From Temnopleurus reevesii (lineage: Eukaryota > Echinodermata > Echinoidea > Temnopleuroida > Temnopleuridae): a DNA stretch of 64,000 bases. The notes under the pieces were generated by a model. That model made no database searches and was not told where the DNA came from. It saw only the letters and a list, made by a program, of their open reading frames with translations. Shown one piece after another: positions 1 through 9,623 of the stretch. Every line of letters begins with the position of its first letter. Position 1 is the first letter of the stretch. Both the position numbers and the translations under genes were made by a program. Location of the stretch: positions 1 through 64,000 of the forward strand of contig BQKZ01001934.1 of the NCBI GenBank assembly GCA_036244855.1, written 5' to 3'.

Positions 1-929
1 ATATTTCAAATTAATGAAATTGTTTACTTTTCCCCGGTCCCTGGTCCCTTTTTTCTGCTCACAGCTAATCTCCTCAGTGACTGGGGGGGGGGGGGTGGCG
101 GGCACCTCCGCCAGGCCGTCGGATCGAGTTATAAAGGTGTTTCACCCCAGTTCTGAAGACATTCTTTCCGACATTCTTTCCGACTTTCCGACATTCTTTC
201 ATCATGTGTCTAAAAAAAACACTCTGCAATATTGAATTTGCAAGTGCAGTATAATTCAAACAGCTTGGAGAAAGCGTACATCTTCTTACGCAAAAATTAT
301 CAAAAACGATTAAATCTTGAGTCAATAATGCTCATTTTTTTAACCGTTACATTGCATGAACATTTATTCGCGATTGCGTCAAAGTTCTGAAAAGATGAAA
401 GAATGACACAATTTCAAACGTTTTGAGAAAATTTGAGAATCAAGTTGAACATCTGCATTTAATATCCGTTAGTCATATCAAACTGCATTTTCAAGTTTTT
501 CGGTACCCCCTTAAAGTCCACAGGGCCAGGGACAATCGTTCATGGGAAAGCTCTTCCAGTGACTTTTTAGCCAATGAACAGATCAGCCTCGAGTAGACTT
601 GAGATTCTATTCCATAAGAGTTTGGTGACGGCGCCTCCAAGAAAGGAGGTCGCAGTGCTGATGCTCAGGAGGCGCCACTGGTTTCGAACTGATGACCCTT
701 TTCCCACTTGTCAGCAACTGCTGCATGCTTGCATGGGGCCACAAAGAGGGAGCGCATCGATAATGTAATTTTTTTTTTGCTTATTCTTAGAACTGAGGGG
801 GTGCTAAACTTATGAGCTCCCCCACTCCCGCCTGTTCCCGGGTATACAACTCGTAGATGCCTGCATTTATGATAATGATCTTTTTCTTTCCACTTTATTT
901 TTACAGGGGCACCTGCCCGACTCCGCCTC
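1..929. other. Non-coding, no recognised gene
   Basis: I see no supported gene here. A poly-G run lies near 83-95. Short open frames at both ends of this stretch lack recognisable domains or splice context. Confidence 0.5.
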
Positions 930-1007
930 GATGATGATGATGATGATGATACAAATTGATATGATGATATTGACGATGATGATATTGACGATGATGATCG
1001 GATGATG

Positions 1008-1093
<86 letters not shown>

Positions 1094-1145
1094 GATGATG
1101 AAGATGATGATGACGAGGATGATGATGATGATGATGATGAAAAAT
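930..1145. repeat. (GAT)n trinucleotide microsatellite
   Basis: Nearly uninterrupted GAT/ATC repeats with a few GAC and GAA variants. The long poly-His, poly-Ile and poly-Ser open frames across it on the minus strand are artefacts of the repeat. Confidence 0.95.
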
Positions 1146-1330
1146 GAAGATGAAAAAAAAAGATAATGCGTGATGATGAAGACAGATACGATAACTAGGA
1201 GCCAAGGATGCAATAATCCGATACGGTTGCTACGAAATTAGCTTGAAGAGCACTTGTACTTGTACTTGTAGGTTTCCTTCCTCCGGTATGCGGAGATCGG
1301 CGATGAATCGCAGTTGTGACGAGTCAGTCG

Positions 1331-1640
1331 TTATGAGGTCAAATCCAGTTTCTGTTGTCGTAGCAGATGAATTTTCAGTAGAAATCTTAGACAGTGGCAG
1401 GTGAGGGTATTTGAGGATGATGTGGGGAGAAGTGGTGAGGGGAAGAGAATAGAGGTGGCAAAAATAAGACAGTCTGTAGAGTTGAAGTCGTTCATTAGGG
1501 AGGCAGGCAGGTCAAGTTTGGAGATGTGATAGCGAAGCATTAGACGTTGTTCGAGCAGGATGGGGCANTTCCGAAGCAGAACATCCGCTCGCTCAACCCC
1601 CAGCCCCGATATATGCCAGCCCCAGTGACTGCAGTCCAGC
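1331..1640 (-). pseudogene. LINE reverse-transcriptase C-terminal fragment (tentative)
   Basis: The minus-strand frame carries ADVLLR.CPILLEQR followed by a hydrophobic stretch. This resembles the 'E..DH.LL.CP....R' segment found near the C-terminus of CR1/Jockey-like LINE ORF2 proteins. There is no catalytic reverse-transcriptase domain and no LINE 3' tail. One base at 1568 is N, which hides one codon. The match rests on one motif, so an unrelated open frame cannot be excluded. Confidence 0.35.
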
Positions 1641-2019
1641 ATTCGTTTTTCCTGAAATGATAAGTGAGTCCTGTGTAATTTAGGTAAATAAACATGAAAA
1701 TCAAGTGCTAAACCTTATGATCTATTTTGGCGCTTAATTATACGTATCGCCCTTGTTTTTATTAACTTCGGACAGAGTTGGAGACCATCGATTTTGCATT
1801 TCAGCTCAGCCTTTTCTCGCCGACCGCCGCCGCCGCTATTCCCGGCGAGGCGCAGCGGCATGGCTTGGCCCTGGGTCCGGCTGGTTCGGCATGGGGAGTA
1901 TGGGCTCAGTCATTCCTGTAAAAAAATATGTCGTGCGTAAAGAATGATACCAGAATGGTCATGAACTATGGGGTCCCTGAACTATGTAGGGCATTCTCGT
2001 GAAATAGTCTACCCATTCA

Positions 2020-2167
2020 TAGTCCGAAAGCTTATGACTCTCCATTCGGCTGGTTGTTACACTTTTCTCGTTCCACTGGCCACCCTAAAACTAAAAGAGG
2101 GTGGCCAGTGGAACGAGGAACGAAGTGTAACAACCAGCCGAATGGAGAGTCAGAAGCTTTCGGACTA
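2020..2167. mobile_element. Foldback MITE with 9-bp target-site duplication
   Basis: Arms 2020-2086 and 2098-2167 are inverted repeats of about 67-70 bp, starting TAGTCCG and ending CGGACTA. They differ by one substitution and a 3-bp indel, around an 11-bp loop. The 9-mer ACCCATTCA occurs immediately before (2011-2019) and immediately after (2168-2176). A 9-bp duplication is the usual signature of Mutator-like (MULE) elements, so a non-autonomous MULE-type foldback is the most economical reading. It has no coding capacity. Confidence 0.85.
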
Positions 2168-2179
2168 ACCCATTCATAG

Positions 2180-3893
2180 ACTTGTGTTCATTTAGTTAGT
2201 GGCGGAGACTTTATTTCACTTTATGTTAATTATTAGTTTTAACTGTTAATGTTATTGTTGTTATTGAATTGCGAAGGTTTTTTTTTTTTATTTTGTCTAA
2301 TGCCTTTATGGTACCGTAGTAGGATTTTAAATCTGAAATGCTTGTTTCTTGGCTTTCCAGCTTTCCGAGATGTGCCTCATTTTTTTAATGGAATAAACTG
2401 CAACTTACACTTCAGGGTAGTCCCTGCACACTGGGAATTTCAGGAGCCAATGATGAATGAATTGGTTAACCCTTTGAGTTTGACAATTCCGAAGTTATGA
2501 TAATTTTTAGTTCAGGATTTGAAATTGCTTTCTCGGTCACATTTTAACTCTATTTCTACTGGTTGACCCTAATAATACAATTTTGTTTTTGACTTGTTTC
2601 AGACCTGCATTTTGTAAAATTGTAAGCCTAAACTGTATATTGCAAGTCCTGTTAATTCCTGTTGTAAGGATGTTATTTTGACAATTTTTGTTTGTTTGAT
2701 TTTCCCTTTACATTTGTTGACTGTCTAGCGTTCAAACGATTTGTACACATTAGTTTATCCATTTCAGGTGCCAAGCTGTCTGGCATTTTTCTATTCTCTT
2801 CCTTTTCTATATATCACTTTCACCGGCCCATTCCTTTCCTTTCAATCTCTCCATTCCTTCTCTATTCAGGTGTGCTCACTCGTTACATTACTCACCTGAC
2901 TCTTTAGTTCAGCTCATTTAGTGCAACCATTCGCATTCCTTCATTGTCATTTTCCTCCTCCCGTTTGTCCCCTCATCTCTTATCTCTTATTGGTTATTTT
3001 ATTAAATTGGGTTTGTCTATTTTAGTTGGGTATGTCTACCTTCTCTTTTGTTTGATAATTCATTTAGATATCTTGATATGTAATAATGTTGATTAAATGT
3101 GACCCCGCACGGCGCAGGTAAAGCAGCAAATTTGATTTAAAAATAAACTCCGAGCATTACCGGAGATTGCCACATTCATTTCCTTTCCTTCTGTGTCCTC
3201 CTGGGTTTGATCCTTAGTTATTTCCACATTAGACTTGATATTTTGAGGATTGAGAGACATTTATTTCATACCTCATCATTTAGTTTATTTTACAACCTGA
3301 CGCTATTAATATGTACTACCTTGGCCAGAGATACCAAGTCTTAAATGGCTTGTGAGCGAGACTTGTGCTTTTTGTCATTTTAACACCAGGAGGTAGGAAT
3401 CTCCGAAAAATACCTCTTTTAATTTTCAACCAGCCAAGTTTCAAACTCTCGAGCCGAAACCCCAAGGTTTCAATAAGTTCAAAAGTTCTACAGAAGTTCT
3501 AAATATATGCAGCACGAAGGTGAGTTTGTCAACTAGCCAAGATGCCTTGTTTGGTCACAAAGTCAAGAAGGAAACTTCACCAAAATTCACCAAAGACCCA
3601 TCCATTGGATGTGAATGGGACTCACTTATCCTTGCGCCATTTTTAAAACGAGAAGGCCAGTAAGTGAGTTATACCATAGTAGGTCTATGCTTGTACAAAC
3701 TTGCCTTGGTGCCTTGTTAAGAAGAGAAGGTGGGAATGTATAAGCTTCCATAGGACTGTCAGAGATAAGCTATTGAAGAGAATCCTACTATCATAAACTT
3801 GTTTTCTGTTACAGATCAAATAGCTGTACCTTTGACCGAGATTCTGCAAAGACCGTCCAAGACCCTCTATTTCATGTTTCAGAAGCATCAACA
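2180..3893. other. Upstream flank of PMVK, no recognised gene
   Basis: AT-rich sequence without convincing exons. It must contain the PMVK promoter and 5' UTR, but I see no TATA box or CpG cluster that would fix a transcription start. Confidence 0.5.
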
Positions 3894-6800
3894 ATGATGA
3901 GCTCAAGTCATCCAAAGGCCGTTTTGGTTTTTAGCGGGAAACGTAAATCTGGGAAAGACTTCACATGTGCTCTGCTGAAAGAAAGGTTAGTGCATTGAAA
4001 GTCGTTTGTTCTCCATGACTCATTCGTCGTCACGTTCATCTAAAGATTGAAAATGGAAATATTTTATGACAATCACCTTTGTGTATCTTCGTGTATTTAA
4101 GTAGAAAAAATTCAGAACACTCGGATCCTAAAACCATAAGTTGTTATTACTGTTGAGTTATAAAATGCCAGCGGAAACAGATGCAATGGATTCTATTATT
4201 CTTCTCTTCGGCTTACTATCAGATTAAAATGCATTCCGTTTACACAGAGGTTATTATTGATAATCTAAGGCTTGCCTGATATAGCAACAAGTTATGGACA
4301 CAAACTGGATTCCAAGTATTGTAGTTCAATTGTCACTGGTGTAAAAAAAAACGTGTTACTACATTCGTTGGCAAGAAACTTGCATAAATTTGATTCTATT
4401 AGTAAACCCGCCTATGTCAAAAATAACTGTTACATGGATAGGAATTTACTAATAGATTAAAAGTTTTCATGTTTCTTGCTAACGAATGTAGATATGTGGT
4501 ATTCATTAAATGTAGAAGTAACAATTTCACTATGATACTCACAATCCAGTTTGTATACATTACTTGTTGCTATGTCGGGCAAGCTTTTGGGTTGTCAAGA
4601 ACAATCTTTGTTTGTAGATTGTGTGTAGAGGATACATAACCTATGCATCTATTAGTAAACACGCATATTTGTGACAGTGGGCACCTATGATAATGAACTG
4701 TTCTTGGTTGATTTACAGGCTTGGCAGCACCTGTACCATACTCACTCTTTCTTCCCCTCTGAAACGCCAATATGCGGAGGTAAGCTCACCGACTGTGCAT
4801 GTGTGTATAGATTTTCACACACGAATGCTTTACAAAATAGGAAACTTTGGAGTCATCAATAGGTCTTAATTTTTTTATGTGTTGTGTTTCATGAAGGTGT
4901 GCGAAGACATATGCACGACATTGCAAATGACTGGTAACCCTTCCCTGCACTCACCGAAAAACCTGGAGCTGAATAATACCTGAGAAAGGGTTTCAGTTTT
5001 TTTTATAGAGTCGTGCGTATATCAATGAATAGCTTTATGAAAATATAATCCGGTCTCCTTTCCTGGGAAAATCGTACTTATGCAGTCTGTGTAGGAAACC
5101 ATCAATTTAACCATTGCCTTTTGTAATGTTTTAATACTGCGATTGTCGCCAATTGTGTAAAAAAAATAATAAAGAAATGAATCCATAGTTCATTGTTGTG
5201 TTTTCTTGGCAGGGGGGGGGGGGGGGGGGGGGGGGCGGGTTAGAATATCAAAATTTTTTTTGTTAAGGTGGGGGGGGCAGGAAAGGGGGCACAAGTTAAT
5301 TTTTAAATGCATGTGGTGATCAGATTTCTATAAGTTTGATACAATTTTTTTAAATCAAAAGGTAGATTTTCTTCCCTTTGAACAACAGGCTCCACCAGCT
5401 GTTGACTACATATTCCTACAAGGAATGTTACAGACACGACGTGCTGGCGAGGGAATAGAAAAGCCTGGTAAAGACCCTTTTTGAAATGGGTTCCAATAAA
5501 TGTAAAGAAAATTTAGATAATAAGGTAGGCTTTCTTCTCTTTTAAAATAGATTCATGGTCTAGATTACGAGCAGCTGTTGACTGCATCGTCCTACAAGGA
5601 GCGTTACAGACATGACATGGTGGTTTGGGGAGAGAACAAGAGGAATGAGGACCCTTCAATATTCTGCAGACTTGCAACTCAAGATGTACCTTCAGAAAAT
5701 TCTGTAAGTGCAGGAAAAGATCTGTAATGTATATTACTATTTTCATTCTTATGTATATTTACCATTGAAAATGGTATAGGAAATCTTTATATGATCACTA
5801 ACTTTACTACATTTCAAAAATTTCATGGAATTTTCCCCCTTATCTATTTTCAAAATTTGAAGAATATCCACTTCTATTTTTGCTAAAGTTTATCCCCATC
5901 TATATGCTTTTTTGAAAATTCCTTGAAGTGTACGGCTTATAGTAGATTTGATAACATTTCAACTAGATTTTGTCGTAAGTCAGTGCACTAGCAAGTGGGG
6001 GCAATATAATGTCCCCACACTTTTAGCTTGCACCTAAAACCATTGCACTCTTGCAAGCTTGCCACACAAAGCTTTGTTGATTGGGTGCAATCCTGCACCT
6101 CTGGTTGGAGTGTTTCTAATTTTAAGGTTTGTTTTATGCAACTGTAGGTATGGTTGATCAGTGATGCCAGACGGAAGACTGACATTGCCTACTTCAAGGA
6201 AACCTACTCAGACAGAGCCAAGCTGGTCAGGGTCCAAGCTGATGAATCCGTTCGGGTTTCAAGGGGTTACGTCTTCAAAGAAGGTTAGTCTTAGTTTTGT
6301 GTTTCTGTACGTGTTGGTATGGTTGATCAGTGATGCCAGACGTAAGACTGACATAGCATATTTCAAGGAAACCTACTCAAGCAGATCCAACCTGGTCAGG
6401 GTCCAAGCTGATGAGTCTGTCCGGGTCTCAAGGGGTTATGTCTTCAAAGAAGATAAGTCTTGGTTTTGTGTTTCTGTACGTGTTGGTATGGTTGATCAGT
6501 GATGCCAGACGTAAGACTGACATAGCATATTTCAAGGAAACCTACTCAAGCAGAGCCAACCTGGTCAGGGTCCAGGCTGATGAATCTGTTCGGGTCTCAA
6601 GGGGCTATGTCTTCAAAGAAGGTTAGTCTTTCTGTGATTGTAGGTATGGTTGATTAGTGATGCCAGACGACTGACCAATGGAGTGTTGTTCAAAATCAAC
6701 TGCAAATCAACTGCAACTTTGAAAATTGTAACCCGCATTTTCATTCGTGCATGATATGCGCATTTAACAAGACGCGCATGAAACAATGATTTTGATTGGT

Positions 6801-7946
6801 ATGTTCTGATCAACTGCAACTTTTGAACACCCCCATAGCCTACTTCAAAGGATACCTACTCAGGCAGAGCCAAGTTGGTCAGGGTGCAAGCTGACGAATC
6901 TGTTCGGGTCTCAAGGGGTTATGTCTTCAAAAAAAAGGTTATTATGGTAGTGTTAGAGGCGATGGGAGCGGGACGTAAATCAGTCTTTGTTCTCGTAGAA
7001 ACAAGAGATATGCATGATGTCATCCATTCAGAAATTTGCATTATGGAAATTGACATATCAGTCATGTAACAGCTGAGTGAAATATATTCTAAGTAGAAAA
7101 GGCATATGGGAATTGTTATCATGCATTCTTTCATGAGAAGATATTCTGTTCGGCTGTTTGGTGATTCACATTTAATTCCTATCCTCATGCATATTTGGAA
7201 CAGTTGGCATCTCTACCATGTACCATCAAACTTATCTTACAAGCCTATATACAGTATATATAGTCTATAGTAACTACCTGCCTGCACTGTTCAAGCCGAC
7301 AAGTCCATTAGGGTCTAAAGAGGCTATATCTTTACAGTATAGCAAAATTGGTGAAATGGAGGTTGGTCGATGGATCAAATCTGATGCTTTGGGTGTATTT
7401 GTCAGGATCGGAGCTGATGAATTTGTGAAACCTGTGAGGACTATGTCTTCAAAGTCTTACGAGAGGTGTGGCAATTTGGATGGGTAATCAATATTATTTT
7501 ATGAGCCACACCCTGACTTTTTCATGAGGCTGTTATTTTACAAGCCTCATTCATGCATCATATTCAAGGCAATCTGTGCATAGAAATAAAACAAATTAAT
7601 TTGTTGTGTTGTCTATTAGACTTGGAGTATCACTGACTTGATATGGGCTACTGCCTAGTAAAAACTTATTCAAATGAATTTGTCACATTTCGCTTTCACC
7701 ATTTTTGCCTGCTGTGTGACTTCTTTCAGATTCATAGTGCTAACCATAATATTCCACAATTTGGCATTTTACCCCTTTACAGGAGTGGATGACAGTGAGA
7801 CTGAGTGCGGCCTTGACGACGGCGTGTCATGGGATTACATCATAACCAATAATGGAGACAAGGATGACCTGGATAGACAACTTGCACAACTCATCGTCAG
7901 CATCCAAGATGGTTTGAAGAATGAAATGCAAACTGATGCATTATGA
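3894..7946 (+). CDS. PMVK: Phosphomevalonate kinase (animal type), five exons
   Basis: Cytosolic or peroxisomal enzyme of the mevalonate pathway; it phosphorylates mevalonate-5-phosphate with ATP to give mevalonate diphosphate. Exons: 3894-3985, 4719-4779, 5551-5703, 6148-6283 and 7783-7946. All junctions are GT-AG and phases agree, giving 201 residues (human about 192). Exon 1 carries the P-loop FSGKRKSGKDF. Exon 2 gives RLGSTCTILTLSSPLKRQYA, exon 3 SSYKERYRHDMVVWGE, exon 4 VWLISDARRKTDI with the conserved double Arg, and exon 5 VDDSETECGLDD. These align end to end with vertebrate PMVK. Two ATGs lie in tandem (3894 and 3897); the true start is either. The C-terminus is TDAL, so the SRL-type peroxisomal signal of mammals is absent. 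Introns 2 and 4 contain decayed copies of exons 3 and 4, and intron 1 contains a MITE. Exon 4 at 6148 is chosen because only this copy has both splice sites intact. Confidence 0.93.
4270..4584. mobile_element. MITE with GCTTGCC...GGCAAGC termini in PMVK intron 1
   Basis: The ends form an imperfect inverted repeat: GCTTGCCTGATATAGCAACA at the left and its near complement ending TCGGGCAAGC at the right. There are inner inverted pieces around TTGGCAAGAAAC and GTTTCTTGCTAAC. A related copy lies near 47.3-48.0 kb. It encodes nothing convincing. Confidence 0.6.
5212..5235. repeat. Poly-G tract in PMVK intron 2
   Basis: A G run of about 24 bases. It is long enough to make length unreliable in sequencing. 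Confidence 0.9.
5361..5480 (+). pseudogene. Decayed duplicate of PMVK exon 3
   Basis: The intronic lead-in (GGTAGATTTTCTTCCCTTTG), an AG and the exon body match the real exon 3 and its own lead-in at 5524-5640. The frame reads QLLTTYSYKECYRHDV and then reaches a stop (TAG at about 5456) before the WGE motif. Later bases retain scattered identity, such as 'gacccttt'. It is a tandem copy about 180 bp upstream of the functional exon and cannot encode a working exon. Confidence 0.8.
6317..6452 (+). pseudogene. PMVK exon 4 copy b, both splice sites lost
   Basis: This 136-bp copy starts 169 bp after exon 4 and keeps an open frame: VWLISDARRKTDIAYFKETY followed by SSRSNLVRVQ. It is preceded by GTGTTG instead of an AG acceptor and followed by AGATAAGT instead of AGGTTAGT, so neither splice site is usable. 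Most differences from exon 4a are synonymous; the main protein change is DRAK to SRSN. Confidence 0.85.
6486..6621 (+). pseudogene. PMVK exon 4 copy c, donor intact but acceptor lost
   Basis: A second tandem copy at the same 169-bp period with an open frame (SSRANLVRVQADESVRVSRG). The donor AAG/GTTAGT is intact, but the acceptor position reads TGTTG. Because 169 is not a multiple of three, retaining the array as one long exon would shift the frame. Confidence 0.85.
6644..6937 (+). pseudogene. PMVK exon 4 copy d, split by a MITE and frameshifted
   Basis: The acceptor TTGTAG is intact. The exon then matches as far as the ACTGAC codons at 6675, is interrupted by a 159-bp insertion (6676-6834), and resumes at ATAGCCTACTTC. 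A +1 shift follows at CAAAGGATACC, and the donor region has become an A run. Clearly non-functional. Confidence 0.85.
6676..6834. mobile_element. MITE inserted in PMVK exon 4 copy d
   Basis: Its ends read GGAGTGTTGTTCAAAA and TTTTGAACACCCCC, an inverted repeat. The interior (TCAACTGCAAATCAACTGCA, CATGAAACAATGATTTTGAT) is the same as the element at 33722-33901, so this is a small dispersed family. No convincing target duplication remains. Confidence 0.8.
7292..7456 (+). pseudogene. Two further relics of PMVK exon 4
   Basis: 7292-7337 reads QADKSIRV*RGYIFT, codon for codon like the QADESVRVSRGYVFK end of exon 4 with one stop. 7402-7456 matches the same part at the base level (GAGCTGATGAATTTGTGA..., ATGTCTTCAAAG) with a one-base deletion. 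They lack splice context and are older than copies b-d. Confidence 0.65.
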
Positions 7947-9622
7947 CGATAGGTTAAGCATAGGAGAAGTAATGGGCAATTCTATGAAGTATTCAAGCTC
8001 TTGTACATACAATCCCAAATTAACTTGTTTTGCTGTAGTCTATGAACTACAGTCAAACCCATCTATAGTGATTTATTCATTTGTTTTATTATAGTAGGAG
8101 TGTCCAGTCTGTGGTCAGAGATCTGTTTCTCACTGGGGCCCTTCAGCAAAAATTACACAATCATACAGCAAAAACACAAATGAAAATGAGTTAATCTAAT
8201 GACCAGGATGTGGGAGATTAGATTTCACAGAATAAATTGTTTGACAAATTGGGAGATTGTTTGCGAGATCACCTATCTTTAGTGTCTATTAACACAGATA
8301 GGTTTGACTCTATAATCATTTACTTATTTCTATGAAAAAAAACATCAAGACATTGTTTCACGAAGGTCTTGTGTACAAGGGAATAGATGTAGAATTGTCC
8401 ATGTTTTTATATTTTTGTAATATTGATCAGAATGTGATTGGGGAAATTGCAATATATTATATATGAGTGTAGAGATAAATAATTACTAGTTCATTCCATA
8501 AATTAGTCACCCTTTCTGTATGTCTTATCACTTTTTTCATCACTGTTCCTTTCTTGGCCTAATTGAAATTGACAGAAATGTAATAATTAGTTGATTTTCA
8601 AAATCAATAGACAGTGACTCGTTGACGGAAGAAAATGAGTGCGCATTTGATCCACACATTAAATGACAAGCGTGCAACCGATCTGTGCATTTTTAGATGC
8701 AGACGTCAGCTGCGCGCTTAATTTCAATTGTTCACCAATTTTGAAAACCAACTTTTATATGATGACAGCAGGTTCAATAACATTCTGCAGAAACTATAAT
8801 TATGTTTTGACCATCCCGGCTCAACATAATTATTTTCTCTAAAAATTGTCGACGCCCTCATTGGCTTCATATTTACAATAGTCAGTGGGGAGCATTGGTG
8901 GTGAAGCAGCACGTGTAGCCGAGCATGGCATTCAAACCCTGATATAGTCCAGGCCTTACATAAATTGACCAGGGATATTAGTGGTTATTCCAAGATTATA
9001 CAATCGTTCCAAGTAATCTACGATCAATACCATATTTGATGGCCAGATGTGATTTTACTATTGCAACCAACAAAACACATAATTGACATGTAAAGAGGGC
9101 ATAATTTGTGAATTCTTCGATGGGATCCAAGAGGGTTAGTTGTTTCAAAGTCATCACTATATAGCAAAATAGGAAGAATAACATCATCACCTTCTCCTTT
9201 TAAATTTTAGGAACTCCTTTCCATCTTGATAAGACTTGAGAACACTTTGTTTGATTTTTTAATTTTTATTTATTTGCGCATAAAAAACATATACAATATA
9301 AAAATACGGTGGATAACCCACATTTAGCTTGCCCATCAAAGGGAGCTTGTCTTCCGTGGGGTCCATGTACATTAAGATAATTCCAATGAATACATACATA
9401 TATACACAAATAAAACACACCAATTTCAGCTCCATTGTTTTTCTGAAAATCCAAAATGGCACCCATCATACCTGGTTGTTGAAGATATGTTAAAAGGGTT
9501 TCTTCCACAGGTACATACTTTCATGTATCTGTCTTTTAGATTTGCTCCATTCTTCCAGTGGCTCTGTTCAATGAGAAACCGTATAGATGCCCAAGTTCCT
9601 TTTCAACAGGGGCCAGAAACAT
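7928..9622. repeat. Duplicated block, copy A
   Basis: It begins in the last PMVK codons (GCAAACTGATGCATTATGAC) and runs through the 3' flank into a minus-strand pseudogene. It corresponds to 9624-11417 in the same order. Local divergence looks like several percent plus indels. Copy A lacks an internal part that copy B has (8925-8975 against 10545-10890). Confidence 0.8.
8974..9580 (-). pseudogene. Pseudogene of a multicopy metazoan family, copy A
   Basis: Minus-strand pieces read KYGIDRR..., EETLLTYLQQPGMMGAILDF and FQKNNGAEIGV, matching the better preserved copy at 10622-11725. An AT-rich insertion (about 9250-9420) interrupts it after the EIGV motif, and the frame is broken repeatedly. It is part of the duplicated block, not an independent gene. 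Confidence 0.6.
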
Positions 9623-9623
9623 N

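Noticed and set aside
665..1213. Long minus-strand open frames rich in Ile, Ser or His
   Set aside because: They are translations of a GAT microsatellite and have no non-repeat domain.
6161..6626. Two overlapping plus-strand frames across the exon 4 array
   Set aside because: They are read-throughs of PMVK exon copies b and c plus intron, without their own start context; not separate genes.
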